This document shows, piece after piece, positions 22,851 to 36,827 of a DNA stretch of 64,000 nt (the first letter of the stretch is position 1; each line of letters starts with the position of its first letter). The position numbers were made by a program, and so were the translations under genes. The notes beneath the pieces are model-generated. The model saw only the letters and a program-made list of their open reading frames with translations, ran no database searches and was not told the DNA's origin. Source of the DNA: Scortum barcoo (lineage: Eukaryota > Chordata > Actinopteri > Centrarchiformes > Terapontidae); contig CM041545.1 in the NCBI GenBank assembly GCA_023238725.1, positions 20,427,501 to 20,491,500 of the forward strand. Reading direction: 5' to 3'.

Positions 22851-25800
22851 TGCTTGTGGCTTCCATCACTGAAAAGCAAGGCCTTTTATTAAACTACTAT
22901 ACTGATGACATTCAGTTCTATATTACAGTAAAATATTCTCTGTAGCTTCACATTTTTTAGGATTCAAAGTAATTAAAATGGACTATTTAGATCCTACAGC
23001 TCCATCCCTGTAAAAAGAAAAGAAAAGAACAAAATATCTAATAATATCACTTTTATTTGTGGAAATAAAAAGCTTGTTGTAGAAAAATAGATTTCAGATT
23101 TTAGATTTTTTTTTTTTTAGATTTAGGTTGTTATACAGTTCTGTTCTTTTCAGACTTTCACACTTAGAAGGCTACTGCTTTAAATCACTATTACATAGCC
23201 ATTCAGTGATTTCACCATGTGACGGACGTGTAACCAAGAGAAGTTGAAATGTTTTTTCAGTAACACCTCTGTTGCCCTCTGAATGATAAATGTTTTATAA
23301 TAGCTGTCACCCTTTTAGAAACTGCTGCTGCACATCTTACCATTTTCATTTTGTTCTGCTCTAAATGTCCTTTTTTTCCTGAAAGTGGTGCTTTCTTCTG
23401 TTCAGCGTTATTTGTGATGCTCAGCCAAAGCGACTTTAGTTCAATTAATTGTCAATTAATGTTTGCTTATATTACCTGTTTTGCATTCCTACATGGTGAA
23501 AAAGTGTCCCATGTTCTTTATAATGTATTTAGGTGTTTTGATGGCGTTTCACTTTCATGGTGAGGATCCAGCATGATAAGGAACCACTACTACTGTACAT
23601 GCAAACTTATGGAAGGGGATATTTATCCATGAGCTTCAGATATCTTGCATAGGTCTAAAGTGCTGGTTGAGGGGAATCTTGGAGAAAATCCTCTGCAACT
23701 ATTGCAGGTGACAAATAGTGTAGAAGGTTCCTGCGTCACCATCCTCAGCTGCTACCAGTGGCAAAGTACCAAAAATGGTTTATGGTATTTTTCAAAATAT
23801 TTTACAAAGATAACACAAAAGCAACCTTGAAGGGAAGTTTGATGCTGCATTTGCATGTAAATGTAGTCATTGGTTTGCAGTTTTGCACCATTAGAAGCTA
23901 CTGTTTGCACTCCTTGTCCAACATGACTGATGTTAAGCTATTATTATTACACTATTTGACTTTTGCAAACGTTTACAAAGCCATGTTATTAGTCTGTATA
24001 GATGGAATACTTTTATGTAAATTACTTTTAAAAAGTCTAATCAGTTGTGAATATGGGCTGCAGAATGCTGGAAAAACACACATTTCTCTGCAGGGTTTGA
24101 AAGGCAGAGGTACTGAGGTATAAAATTGGCAGGTATGTGGGAGTTTTGATCAAATGGGATCTCCTGTAAGATGATGCATTGAGGCTTGCCACTCCACTTA
24201 ATCTAAAATGACAGCACCGCCTTTCATCAGTTCGTCACACATGTACACTCATCTGCACGGCACACACACACCCAAAACACTTGCTCACAAACAGCCAAAT
24301 ACACCCTCTGTAGAAGGTTATTGCAGATGCCATTTCAAATTATGCGTAATTACTAAGAGCTTATCTGTCACCTTCACCTGAAAAAATACCTTGTTGTTTG
24401 CCCTCCTCTTTATAATTTGACTTAACACACACGGATACAGATTGACGTTATCTGCTGCCTGTGAAGCCACTTCAACAGGCGGCTAATGTTTAATAAAGAA
24501 AGCACAGAATATTCAGACTTTAAGCCATTTAAATTTCTCCAGCTGAACCAGAGATGGACGTCGCAATGAACGTTCACTCAGGATTTACCCAGAGTCCATC
24601 GCTCCTCCCCGTGCTGGTAAACAGCAAACTGCAAGCAGAGAGACGAAGTTCAGTCGCCTGCTCAACTGTGAAATAGACTTCAAATTGCACTTAATAACTG
24701 CATAATGAGTTCAATGTGTTCTATACAAGGCCTCTACAATCATATTAAATTAATTAAAGTTTTAATTACCAAATCACTGTGGGGTATTTGTATGCTAAAA
24801 AGGACTGAGAAGTTTTGATCCTAGACTGTTTTAGGCCGCATATAAAACTTTTTTTTTTCATTTCCATAAATTACTGACATATTCTAACTAATAGGATAGC
24901 ACTCTATTTAAGGCTGCAAAATAATACAATTTTAATTCTTTTATCATCATGCTCTATGGTTGTATCACTCTGTATTAATCTTTGGGTGTTTAGCCAATTT
25001 TAATCCTAGGATTTAATCAAGATCCCGTTACCCTGGAACTTTACTATCTGGCCTATCTGGAATTATTTTTTAGCTAAAATTTTGTCCAGTGATGTAGTAA
25101 AAGGAAGTAAGACTAAATTGTCGACTATTTTTGTAAAGCCTTGGCAGATAGAACATTTATTCAGAACAGAAAATCCCGTTGCAGAATTACAAGGTTCTGC
25201 ACAAGGATATACGAGGATTACAAAGCTGTGTCTGAAATCACTCCCAGTTCTACATAATACACTACATTTAACATCTGCCATTTTAGTTGTGTGAGTGTAA
25301 ATCTATCCACTATGTGATATCCTTAAAAATTATATAAAGGAATGAAAAAAGTCCATTTCAGTTGTGTGACTCAATAATAGTCGATTATGAAAAATAATGA
25401 TAAGCATTGTCTTGAAGATGTTCATTTGAATAAATGTTTCTCTCTAACGCAGAGTGAGGTAACACAACGGTGATTGAGCCCATGGGCCACTAAAGAAAGC
25501 ATGCAACAAGCCCTGCAACTACCAAGGCTTTCAACATAACACTCACTTTTTAACTCATCTTTGTCCGACACAGCATACCGTTTTTTCCAATCAAGCAGAA
25601 AAGTTGGATGATTTCAGATGATTAAACTTAAACTGAGGTCCCAAAACATACCTGCAGTTACAGCTTTTCACCACAGGTGCCGCAAATGACAACAAAAAGA
25701 AAATCTTTAATATTATGCCTTTAAGTAAACTATTGAGTTATATAGGCAAAAGTGAAGGAGTGAACGTGAAAGTGATGTTGACACAACCTAAAATCAGCTG

Positions 25801-28689
25801 CTCAAGAAAAACACATTTTAAAACATGACATCTGCAACAGTAATCTAAGAGATGCACTGAAAAGACAAACCTAAAGGAGACAACAGTAAACATAGGTTGG
25901 CTGAAAGCGATCCATCCACGAGAGATTACACGTCTTTCAGTCCTTTGAGATGCTAAAATGTTTGAATCTGCCTCCATACGCGGCTTTAAAAAGTCGCTTC
26001 ATCGCTGTTGCAGAGTGACAGGTTTGTTTTATACTGAGGTTGCATCTGGAGATTCAAATCAGCCTCCGCAGACCGTGACCCCTCAGCGCATCACGCCCAC
26101 CTCATCACACGACTCCCCTGAACACACATCTCAGTTATTCAACGCATTCAAACAATGATGCAGTGCTGGTAATGAAATTCATTACTTAAGAGCATGCCTG
26201 TTCTCCTTTTCTCTTATTATTGTTCCTGGAATCTACTTGCAGTCTCTCCTTATACTCACCTTGTATTAGAACAGTCTTCCCGCGAAGGTTGTGAAATTGC
26301 CTTTTCTTGTCTCAGGTTATTTGCCACCTCCTCAGTCCCTGGTACACTTTTGATTTACAGATGTTGCTGTCATGAAGGTGCAACGTGCAACAGGAAACAC
26401 AAGGAATGCCATTAAAGGGAGAGATGGAAATGAAAAACATGTTTTTGTTCTGCAGGGATATTGACCTGTGAATGCACTTTTATACATAATTAAATTGTCT
26501 CTCCTTTTATAAATCTGATTGATGGTATGTGCTCAGAGACTTTTCACAATGTGGAACAGTGCTGTCGAGTTAACGTGTACAATCAGAGCAGAAACTTATT
26601 ATCAGCTACAATGAAGAACCATGAAATAGTCTTGCTTCATTGGCTTTTCAATACAACATTCACAATAAAAATCTTTAGGTATGGAATAAGAAGAGCGAGG
26701 CTGCAGGGTTGCATTGTCGTACATGTGCTTTATAGAGTGTCAAAGTTCATTTATGACCTTTGAAAAGAGAAGTTTTTCTGCAGCTTTCAGTCCCATGTCA
26801 CAGCTCACTGTCATGGAAGTAGCACAGTTGTTATCCAAGTAGGTAATTTCATTTACATGATAACAAGCGAGCATACTTCTGCCTTTCAAAGATGCTCTCT
26901 GGTCTCTTTGCCCAAAGCTGCCGTTGGTAGGATTGATAAGAGGGTGGACTCACCTTGAATATTTGAACAAGTGCAACGTCCACGTCCTCTCCCTCCCTCT
27001 ACAGTGTGCTCCAACCTGCCTCCCAATCCCCTTTCCTCCAGAGTAACTGGGTCTAATTCTTTCTTTAAAGCTTCCCTTTTTCACAGGTCTTCTTCCATTT
27101 ACTTGCCTTTGTAAGGTAAATTGTTGTGGACATTTCTGCTTGATTACAGCTATTTATCTGTGTATTTGGTCGTCGCTGTGTGTAATTACACATTTGGTTT
27201 CTGTTTCTCTGATTTTTTTTTTTTTACAGTAGTCTATTTTCATCAAGTCTTTATTATTGTCCAACAAGACAACCTGATGTTCTCTTTCACCCGTTTGCGA
27301 GTTTATTTCTGAACAATCTCTCTTTTTCGGAAACTTCTTGAGGACTAAGTATGTACAGAAAGTGAGGATGCATTAATGTTGTAATAATACTGTATTGTCT
27401 GTTACCAGCACATGTTATCCATTCATATTCCAGAAAAAAAAATCTTGCATGTGGGCTGATCTAGAGGAGGGTCAGAGCTGAGTTTTTGTCCCGGTACGTC
27501 CACGCTGAGGGAGACCTGAATGTCTGTGCCAATGTAGACCAACAGACTGACATCAGCAGTCAAAAACATCAGATATCACAGAGGATGGCTGTTGCAGGCG
27601 TTTGACTGTCCCCCAGCATTCACATAAATGCATCTTTCTTCTGCTGTGCACTGCTAAGTGATACAACTCTCCCTTGCAGATTAATCAGAGATAAGTAATC
27701 TCCTCCTCTCTCTTCTGGGCTTTGATAGATGACTTTAATGTTAGTGAGTAATGTGTTGACTGTGCCAGACACTAATAGATGAGATCATTTAAACGGGCCA
27801 GACCTCCGATTGATCAGATCAAAACTTTGCTAGCGAGAAATTCTTAAATGTGTATATTTATTTATCGTCATATCAAGTCACTGTCAGAAAAAAAGTTATG
27901 TTGGAAGTTTTCTGAAGAAACTTGCTGTTTGGCCACTTGTGTCTCCCCACTACCAGTGACTAATGAGGCCCCCGATGTACGAGGATTAATGGAAGAGAAA
28001 CAATGGCCTCTCTACTTCGTCGTGGGACCATGAGTGTAATAATTACCTCAATGTCAGTTAACAGTTTCAATTCAACTCCAGCATCTACTCCCTCTGGGAG
28101 CAGGCTTCGTTAGAATACAAAGTGGGAAAGGTGCGACTTTCTCCTCAGATGCAGTGATGATTTCTGTGAAAAGCAAAACAAATGCTGAAATGTCAAAAGT
28201 GCATCCTAAAATGAATGACTGAACAAAATATATTATGTGTTGAACCCAGGTTACAAAGAGAGCAATACATAGTCACAAATAGCAATTGAAATGATAAATA
28301 GAAATAAATAATTAATGGAAAAAAATAATCTTTTTAAAGACATGTTAAAATTAAAAAGTTAAAAAAGGTTTGACAAGCCCTTTTAGTTGAATTTAAAAAA
28401 GAGCCAGGATATTTATACATCTAACTTAGATGAAACAATGGAAAGACAAACCAAGATGTTTTTTTTATGTGTTGTTTTGACAGTGTTTTTGTCACATTGA
28501 ATGAGGTGTGTTTTGCTGATGAACTAAAAAGATAATTAAACCTGGAAGGAAGACATGAGTTTATGAGTTTATGTTATGTTATGTGCAAAATCAGTAACCA
28601 AGTAGATAAAAGAGCCAATAAAATAGGGAAAAAGTGCAACTACTGCCATTTTGAGTTAAGTTTTCTGGAGTTAAACAGAGTGAAACAGA
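22851..28689. other. Gene-free sequence
   Basis: Largely AT-rich with no gene recognised. T12 lies at 23106-23119. The open frame at 23758-24123 (121 codons) is unlike any family I know. I see no repeat family with confidence here. Confidence 0.45.
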
Positions 28690-29420
28690 ATATTTGTTTT
28701 GTTAAAGCAGCTCTGTGGATCTTTTCTTGTTGTGGTGATTTTGGCGGTCCCCCTGTGGACAAAGGCGGTAGTGTTTCAAATAATTTAAAACCATCCAGAA
28801 CAAACCCCAGCACTGTTTAGTCTGACGTCACAAATAAATCCAACAGGCACTAAGAATAAGTATTATTACAAATAAAAACAGCCAGTGTTCCCACTGTTGG
28901 TCTTGTTTGCTTACATAGGTCATACAGAGGGATTTTTATTAAACTGAGACTGTTTCTTAATCAGTTCAAATCTCCACAGAGCTGGTTTAAGTTTTAAAAG
29001 AACTGCAGATAAAAAGACTGTATTTTCTGTGTGGCCAATCGCGCGGTCCAGATTTTTTACTCCAGCGGGAGACTTTTCCAGAAGATTGGACGTGAAGTCT
29101 GATTCTTCATCTGTGAGTGTGGCGGTGGGAGACCAGATGGCTGAGCTCACCCAAGTACCTACAGTGATTGGAGAGAAATCCCAGCCACTGGATCACTCAC
29201 ATATGGTTTGACTTAGTGATATTCTGCTTCGCTGCTGTTACAGCAGGACCGTGGACTTTTCCACAGACTCAGATTTAAGCTACTTGAACAACTGAAGCAC
29301 TACTGAAACTAAAGGAATATCCTCCTCAGCTGTAAGATTGTGACATGTAATGGAGTTAAACTGCAAATACTGGTTGATTTTTATACTGTAAAAGGTCAAT
29401 TTGCACATAAAAGGAATCTT
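28690..29420. mobile_element. Probable interspersed repeat, family unnamed
   Basis: The segment beginning GGTCCCCCTGTGGACAAAGG and continuing through TACTCCAGCGGGAGACTTTT and AGTGATATTCTGCTTCGCTG has the texture of a repeat I associate with percomorph genomes. No second copy exists in this window and no ends are visible. The short open frames in it (e.g. 29029-29211) are not protein-like. It contains a perfect CRE palindrome TGACGTCA at 28823-28830. Confidence 0.4.
28823..28830. promoter_or_regulatory. Perfect CRE palindrome TGACGTCA
   Basis: Exact match to the CREB/ATF consensus. It lies in a probable repeat. Function is inferred from the motif only. Confidence 0.4.
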
Positions 29421-30456
29421 AAAGGGGTCTTACCTGTACCTGTAAACATGAAAAATGTCATTTAGTAATAAATATAGCTGGAATTGATGGGTTTAACATG
29501 CTAATTAATGCATTTGAGTAAAATACGGGCCAGTGTTAAAACTGTTCATATATTTGTATTGTCAAGTCTAAACTTTAATTGTTTGTTTGTAATGAGCATG
29601 TTGCTTGTGGCTTCGTCATCCTTGTTGTTGTTTTGGGAGGATTTTCATAGTACTATTATTTGTGCTTATTGTGTTATTTCCCTTTTTGTTTGTTTAGTAA
29701 TGGTTGTATCACTGGTCATTACTGCATTTATTGTATTTTTATCCTTCTTCCTGTTGTCTTCTGAGTGGAGTTTCCTACATGCTGGGTGTACTACAGTTTT
29801 TGTTTGCTTTATCTAAATGAACAACTGATCACAAACTAAAATAACCGACCACATTGTTTCTCATTTGCCTCCAAGTGCGCCAGAGTTCGGAGTTGTTCAG
29901 ATTCCACTACAGGCAAGAACTTATTATTCTCTCACTCGTCTCACTTTTTACATATGTAAAAGTCAAACTAGTTTCACGATGGAAGCGAAGTCCTCAGGTT
30001 CACGTTCTTTGTTGTGCTCTGTAGTTTGAAGCCAGGGTAAATTCACATTTCTCTTTGGTTCCTATCGCTGCTGTGCTGAGGCATTAGCAGTATGAAAGGT
30101 ACTACTGTGATGATTTGCTTCTCTGTGTGTACTTAAAAGGCCCCTTGTGAACGCTGAAGATGAAGTAAGTTTTAAGACAGAACATCCATAACAGAGAGTT
30201 ATGTTTTTTTACAGCAAGAAATCAATTACTTGTGCTATGGGCAAAATTTAATGTATGACTGGGAGGTGTTGTAAGTCTTTGAGCGTGTACTCTGAAGTGA
30301 TTCATTAAAGCGGTTCCCCTGCTCGGGGGGCTGATTGGTGAGCAGTTTAACTGTCAACAAACTGCGCGTGAACATGTTTTTTTTAAATATGCAAGAACTT
30401 TAATGTGCCAAATTATTTCCAGCCAACTGAATTAAAGTTAAGAATCAGGAGGTAGA
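29421..30456. other. Gene-free sequence
   Basis: AT-rich. The open frame at 29508-29816 is hydrophobic and rich in F/L/V from T-rich composition, not a recognisable membrane protein. Confidence 0.4.
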
Positions 30457-30473
30457 TTTTTTTTTTTTTTTTT
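30457..30473. repeat. Poly-T tract, T17
   Basis: Uninterrupted run of T. Confidence 0.9.
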
Positions 30474-30539
30474 GCTTGTGTTTGAACAACCTGCTACTTA
30501 CCCTCTCTGAGGTGCTGTAATTCAGGCGTCATAAAGTTG

Positions 30540-30960
30540 ATCAATCAGTTCTCGGCGATCCTCAAGGTGTCGTTCGGGAGGTGCAGGGGTGTCGTTGCGG
30601 CTGCTGAGAGCCATATGGGCCCTTTATGCTCGTAATGAGTACAGTTCACATCCTTGGCGTCGAGTCAAATTCAAAGTGACTGCTGGTTTCCAAAAAGGAT
30701 CTCCAATATCTGGAGAGTGTGTCGCTCGCTGACATTAGGGTGGCATTTTCGCCTCTCTGCAAATGAGGATGACGTACTTCTGGCCTGACTGAACTGTGAC
30801 CTTGATAGAGTGCGACACAGTTGGGATAAGACGAGCTCCTCGAAATCTCGAGAGCTTTTAGAAATGTTACGCTGTACCCTTCAGATGAGGTGAAACACTT
30901 TCCTGAGTGGAGGAGTCTTATTTATGAAGAGCGAGCAGTATTTTATGGCATTTATCATCT
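30540..30960. other. Unique block, candidate conserved non-coding DNA
   Basis: Mixed-composition sequence with no repeat signature, containing AATGAGTACAGTTC, TTATTTATGAAGAGCG and TAATGAG-type cores. Neither strand holds a convincing open frame. Confidence 0.22.
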
Positions 30961-31755
30961 AATAAAACTACTGTAAGGCTGTGAATTCAACAAATCAATT
31001 ATACTGCTTTGATTAAATCTGAGTCACAAAGATTTAATGATTATTCTTTCTGCTGTTCTCCTATTTTAACAGGCTTTGGAGGTGAGATTAAGGCCACAGC
31101 ACTCATCATGTTGCCATGATACAAACCCACAGTAAGATAAAAACTAATGACTGTCAAAGGTGGATTTGTTAAAAACAAAACTCAGCACTGGTATTACCCA
31201 ATTTATGTGTCTCTGTGGAGGTTTTCTGTGTGTTGCGCTGCAGATGACAGGAATTGAATTCTAATCATTGGATTTAACCTGTCACAACGTCAGCATCAGC
31301 ACAACACCAGGTGGACGTCTCGCATATTGTTAGGCCGTGCCATTGCATTTATTTCTAATATATATCTGAAGTAATTTTATTTAAATTCAGTCAGTGGTAG
31401 AGGGCAACGCTTGCAGTGATCACAAAATAGATTTCTGCCAATTGCAAAGGAGATGATTGATGTTTGCCTGCTCACAAAATATACTAAAAATTGATGTTTT
31501 TTGCACCTTAAAAAAGTAAGAAACGGAGGCTTTCTTTAACTTTTGCCATGTTGTTTTCACTATAACAGTTTCCACCACGTAGAATAAAAACAAAAGCAAC
31601 AGAGCTCCTACAAAAAGGCTCTGCAACACCCTGACGCAGAGGTAGAAATCCATCTTAAAAGGTAACAGCAATAATACAAGTCTTTGTGATTTCTTTTTGG
31701 ATATAATTACGAACTTTACCTGGGGCGTGCTGTTGAAGGAGTGCGACCATCTGTT
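30961..31755. other. Gene-free sequence
   Basis: AT-rich. No gene or known repeat. Confidence 0.4.
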
Positions 31756-31780
31756 AGTTAGTTAGAATAACTAACTAACT
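31756..31780. other. 10-bp perfect hairpin
   Basis: The arms AGTTAGTTAG and CTAACTAACT are exact complements separated by the loop AATAA. The arms are GTTA-type repeats, so this may simply be two short tandem repeats in opposite orientation. Confidence 0.75.
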
Positions 31781-34700
31781 CAAGTTTCAGAAACACTTAG
31801 TAAAGCTGACTTTGTGATATCCAGAGAAGTTTAAAGAGAGCTTTGCCCTGCAGCAAGGGGAAAGCTATCCTCTGCTTTCTCTTAAATTAGATTGCGCCGC
31901 TGCCAACTGCCCACTTGTTTATTTGTGTTTACCATAGCCTTTGGTGCTGCGCTTGGTGCCAGCCGCAGTAAACAAAACATATCCGCCGAGAAGGATATCT
32001 GTTAATGAGCAGGCTACTCATCTAGATCTCTTTGAGTCATCAGCTTTTTGTCCTCTTCTGTGGAGTAAAGACTTTTTGCTGTAGTTTTAGAATAGATAGT
32101 GTCTTCTCTGTTTAAAACCTGTGTGGGCAAACAGGGGATGTAAAATGTGTGTGCATATGTTTGCCCATCTGTCATCAGTCATGTACTATCACTGTTTATG
32201 TCCGAGGACAGATTCATGCTCAGATGCAACATCTCACCTCTCTCACTCCCAGAAACGAAACATAATGTGTCTGAGACGAAGCTGTTTGACGTTTTTATGT
32301 GCTTCTGTGCTGTTTCCAGCAAAAACAGAGCAGCTTATTGCACAGAACGAAATAAAAGAAAACAGCTCGATGCTTGATGTAATTTCACTGCAGGCTGAAG
32401 CGGAATTATACTCTGTGACTGATATACAAGTGATGCTCACATATGTAAGAAATACAGGCTGGACTCCTTTAAGTGTGTGTGTGAGTACAAAGCTCCTGTT
32501 TCCTGTGGCATTTAAAAACTCCAGACCAATTTGTACCTGTCTGTTCTTGTTTTGTTGACTCTGCAGTGTTTTAATCCTGCTATTAAGAGTTCAGCGGTTT
32601 TAATGGCAGTTGCTTCATTAACTGCTGCAAACTTGCAATCTAAGAATGCCTGCCTCCCATTTAAGCTGCCACAGTCTGCCGTTACAAGACACGACTGCAG
32701 ACACCGCGAGCCAGTGAGAATTCAGACACAAAAAGTACGAAGGTCTAACTGCTGATCTTGCTCCTGCGCCGTTCTTCAAGATGAGTTTGAAGCATTGCAA
32801 AAGAAGAACAGTGAAATAACTTGTGATTGAATAATTTAAACATCTCATGACAGTGCAGTGAAAGTCTGAGGGACTGCTGCTGTCAAAGAAATAAAAGTAT
32901 GTTTTAAAATTATTTTTCATAGTTCCTTGATAAAATCTTTGTGCATTGCAGATCACCCATCCTGGCATTAATTACCTAGCTTCTGACAGTGATGCAGAGG
33001 ACGCAGCAGAGGAATATTTTTGCATAGTTTTGTGTGAGTTGTTTGGCCAAACTCTGCACCAGAGCTGAGGGTGGTTGAATGGCACATGAAAGCAGCAAGA
33101 AGCGAAAGCAAAGGAGTGCAAAGAGAAAGCAAAAAAAGTGAAGGCGTTTTAGACTTGGTCAGTTGACAAAGCTGAAATCTGAGCTCTGATTTAAGAGAGA
33201 ATTATTTCCTCTGGGCCGGTGAGTCATGTGCACTTGTTCTGCACAGGAAGTTAAAATATAACAGCTCATTCATTTTTTAGCATGCTCGTGCTAAGTTTGA
33301 TTATGCTGCTTTTTTGTCATGCGGCTTTTTCAGCCTGTGAGTCCCTGTTAGCATAATATGTTTTTTTTACATTGCTTACTCATTATATCCTTGAAATCAT
33401 GTGACACTGCCTGATTTCCCAAAAGAGGTACACAGCCAAAAAAACTTATTTTATTTTGTATATCAGCATAGTTGATTTACAATATAAGGGTCTAAAATCA
33501 TTCTGGATTCAAGGTTTCACCATAAATGAGTGCTCTGTGTTCTGTGTGATGCATTTATGACTCTCATTGAAACTGCTGATTTATAGACCAAGTGTGGAAT
33601 AAAATCTTTTGACTCTCAAATGCACACACAGAGTGAGAGCCCGACTAACATCTCAGCTGAGTAAACCTTTAAAACGCCGGGCTGAAAGGATGAAAAGAGA
33701 GGCTTCTGCTCCCGTCTCTGGGGGTTGTGATAATGCATTTTTAAAAAGAGGCTGCAGTTTGAAGAGGAAATAATAATTTGTCCTATCAAACAAAACTTTG
33801 TGATGAAAAGAAAATGGGGTGGGAGTCGCTGATGCGCTTGCTTAAATGTTGCAGTAATTCAATTAAGGGCTCTACTTGGTATTTTTTGGAGCGTTATTAA
33901 ATATTGTCAGTATATAGAACCACATGTAATTGCCCCTGCTTGACAAATCTGTCTTTAATACCTAAATTAGAAATAGACCAGCAGATATTTTCCTGTGTGC
34001 CCACATATTCAGGTGAATAACCTTAATTCAGCTCAGTCCCATCAGATATAATTATTCACAAAGGAAGAGTTTCATACCTTCAGTAGAAGAATAGTTTTTT
34101 AGCAAATGGAGGAAAATTTTGTCTTATCCGTCTCCTTATTTTAAAATGTCATTCTCTCTGAAATGTTTTCAGACAGTTAAAATAGTGCAAAGCTTCCCAC
34201 CAGCTCAGAGACCTCTGCAGGGAGATGTTTGGATCCTTTCTTCGCATGCATGTTGCTCTAACAGCAGGAGGCTGAATAAAATCTAACTAACGAACTCGTC
34301 CTCACTTACCTCCCATCCATCAGTTTCTGTGCAGAAAGTAACAAACACCAGGTCTGGGTTCACAACAGAGACAACTAAACATAATCTCACATGCAAAGAC
34401 ATGCACGCTTTGTTATACATGTATTTTAAGTCATATACACATTTTTGAAAGCTCAAGGTGCATGTGGACACAAACATGAAGCATGTGAGCACAGAAACAA
34501 AGATAAATGCAAGAAAATGGAATAAAAATGGTGAGGAAAAACAACGTGAAAGAAGACTTGCAGTGGAGAAATGAAAGGCAGAGAGACAAGATGGTCAAAA
34601 AATAAAGTTTACCTTCATCTAGTCTCTGATCCTTGTTAATCAAGGGATTTTGAAAACTACTCAGCCTCTATTAGCAGTGTAATGTGTTGACTGATCCTTG

Positions 34701-35205
34701 ACATGATAGTATAGCTCACCGTGATATTGTGAGTTTCAAAGACACCAGTGTGTAAAAACGTTCGATAAATCTCCATCACCGGTACCCTCTTCTTACTTAC
34801 CTACTTCTTCATTTCCTGAGCCGCTGTCATCAAGCCTCTACAGTATCAAAGAAAAAGCGGGACCATCATGTTACTGTGAGTTAATATAAAAAACTTTTTC
34901 ACTGTCAGTATTTATTTATGGTAACAGTGAAACAGTAGTGCCACCATGAGGCCAATCAGGAAAGCACAACATTGCCTGCTATCACTTGAAAACAATGTTT
35001 ATTGTCATTTGTGACATTTTGACACCAGAAGATTGCAGAACAACAGATAATTACTTTGAGGAATCCCTGAGAGGAGAGCGCTTACTGAATCAAATTAGTG
35101 AATTAGAGAGGCTGTAATTGCCAAAGACCTGTTTTTTTCTTCAGATTTGTCACACTCTCCCCCACCCCACCTCCCCAAACCTCCTCCTGTCCACCACCTG
35201 CCCCA
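31781..35205. other. Gene-free sequence
   Basis: The open frame at 32121-32558 is the longest in the window (145 codons, plus strand). It matches no family I know and has ordinary intergenic composition, so I treat it as chance. 31880-32040 is a unique block containing GTAAACAAAACA (forkhead-like GTAAACA) and TTAATGAG, a possible regulatory element. Confidence 0.4.
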
Positions 35206-35272
35206 CAGTAACCCCTCCCCCTCCAGCTCCAGCCACCTGACCTGCTCACCTGTTTCCACCTCCCCTTGTCAG
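35206..35272 (+). repeat. Pyrimidine-rich repeat, copy 1
   Basis: CAGTAACCCCTCCC, CCACCTGAC and CTGCTCACCTGT occur here in the same order as at 38808-38894, where extra bases lie between the second and third words. Shared order with different spacing suggests two diverged copies of one element, perhaps part of an LTR or SINE. Confidence 0.5.
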
Positions 35273-36808
35273 CTCTCCAGGACTCATCTGGCCCATTTCC
35301 CCTCACTCTTTGCCAGTTGCGAACCTCTGATACCCTCAGCCCTGTCACTTAAAACCTGCCTGATCCTCTGCCTGCTCCACATTTCACTGACTACTCAGAA
35401 AAGCTGACACCTCACAGTGGGATTTCCCCACTATAATGGCTAAATTGAATGAGGATGAAACAAATAATATTTTCCCTGCATTCAAAATGAGTCTTTAAGA
35501 TTGGAAAGGCCATCATAATTTTGCATTACTGTAATCTTTAGCTTCGGATGTGCTCACATGTGAGGTTTGAAGTTTGCTGATACTCTCGCTGAAGCTTGGA
35601 TGAGTCACCGCAACTGCACAACTAAATCACCGTATGGCTGTAAAGGCAACGCGCACACAGCTCCCATTTTTACAGCAGCAAGCTTTGATGCATACTATAT
35701 TACATCCCCTGCAATTGATTATTCACCTCTGATTCGCCACAGACATTCATTAGCTCGTATTATATATGGCTTTATATATGTGTCCTACTACCATATTCTT
35801 TGGGGTTTTAATTACCAATGAATATGTAATTGCTGCATGTTACATAATTAATAAGGTGATACTGTGTCCTTGCTTTGGGATTTATTAGTCCCTTGGAGCG
35901 CCGCGGTTAACTGTTAATGTCTACTGTATTAACAGTGTCTACTGTATTAATGTGGTGCTGCAAAGGTAGGAGTCCACTGGTGGTGAACTCTTATCTTTAT
36001 CATTTTTAAAGGTTTTATTTACAACTAATGGGTGGGACAATTGTGATGCACAAAGTCTTTTCGAAACATATAATGCAATCCATCAGCAAGAAAGCAATTA
36101 CACTTGTACACACATGGGAAGATCGTCAAGACCAACAGTTGATTAATCAAACCATTCCTACACTTTTATATGTATTTTATGTAAATGTGGTGACCTGATG
36201 TTAAACCGACATCACTCTAAGTATACCATGATTATATTAAAAGGTGAATATTTAGTGTATGAATTCTTATTATCCTTTCTTATCTTTGAATTTCAGAGAA
36301 TCTGTTGTAAGAAATAACTCTCATGTAGTTTTTTTCCTACTTCCTAACAATCTGTTGCTTCAAAATAAACTATATAGATTTTGTCTAGACATCTCAGCGT
36401 GCTTGGTTTCACCTCTCTAAAGGTTTGTCGGCGTCCTTGGTCGACTGTGTCTGCAGAGTTACTGTAGATGGGTTATGTGCAGGCTTTTTGGCCTCACAAT
36501 CCAAATAAAGAGGGACAAAATCAATCTAGCTAATGTAATGTAATAAAGCTGACATGCCGTACAGAAAATGTTAGTTTGGTTCAGCCGGAGTGCACAAGTC
36601 TTTGAAGGTTTGGCGCTTGAAGAGGAGTGAATACGCTCTGAGGCTTGTTTTCTCTCTCAGGGATGTGCTCGTGGCGCTGACGGTGCTTGGACATGTGCTG
36701 GAATAGCATGAGAGCTTGTTCTTCCCCTCAGTGTTTCTGGCTCAGCTTTAATAGTAAGGTTTGAGGGAATTGAAAGCAGCATGAGATGAGCCGCTCCTCA
36801 TCTCTGGC
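35273..36808. other. Gene-free sequence with TAAT-rich block
   Basis: 35690-35960 is rich in homeodomain cores (TTTTAATTACC, TGTAATTGC, CATAATTAATAAGG). It also carries a 15-bp direct repeat, TGTCTACTGTATTAA, at 35918-35932 and 35936-35950. I regard it as a candidate enhancer-like sequence. The rest is unremarkable. Confidence 0.35.
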
Positions 36809-36827
36809 AAAAAAAAAAAAAAAAAAA
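36809..36827. repeat. Poly-A tract, A19
   Basis: Uninterrupted A19. No retroposon body recognised beside it. Confidence 0.9.

Noticed and set aside
31756..31780. 10-bp hairpin as a transposon terminus or terminator
   Set aside because: The arms are simple GTTA/CTAA repeats with no element body or second terminus nearby.
32121..32558. Longest open frame in the window (145 codons, plus strand)
   Set aside because: No recognisable family, ordinary AT-rich codon use and no splice or start context. A frame of this length is expected by chance in 64 kb.
36809..36827. A19 tract as the tail of a processed pseudogene
   Set aside because: The upstream sequence contains no recognisable coding remnant and no target-site duplication flanks it.
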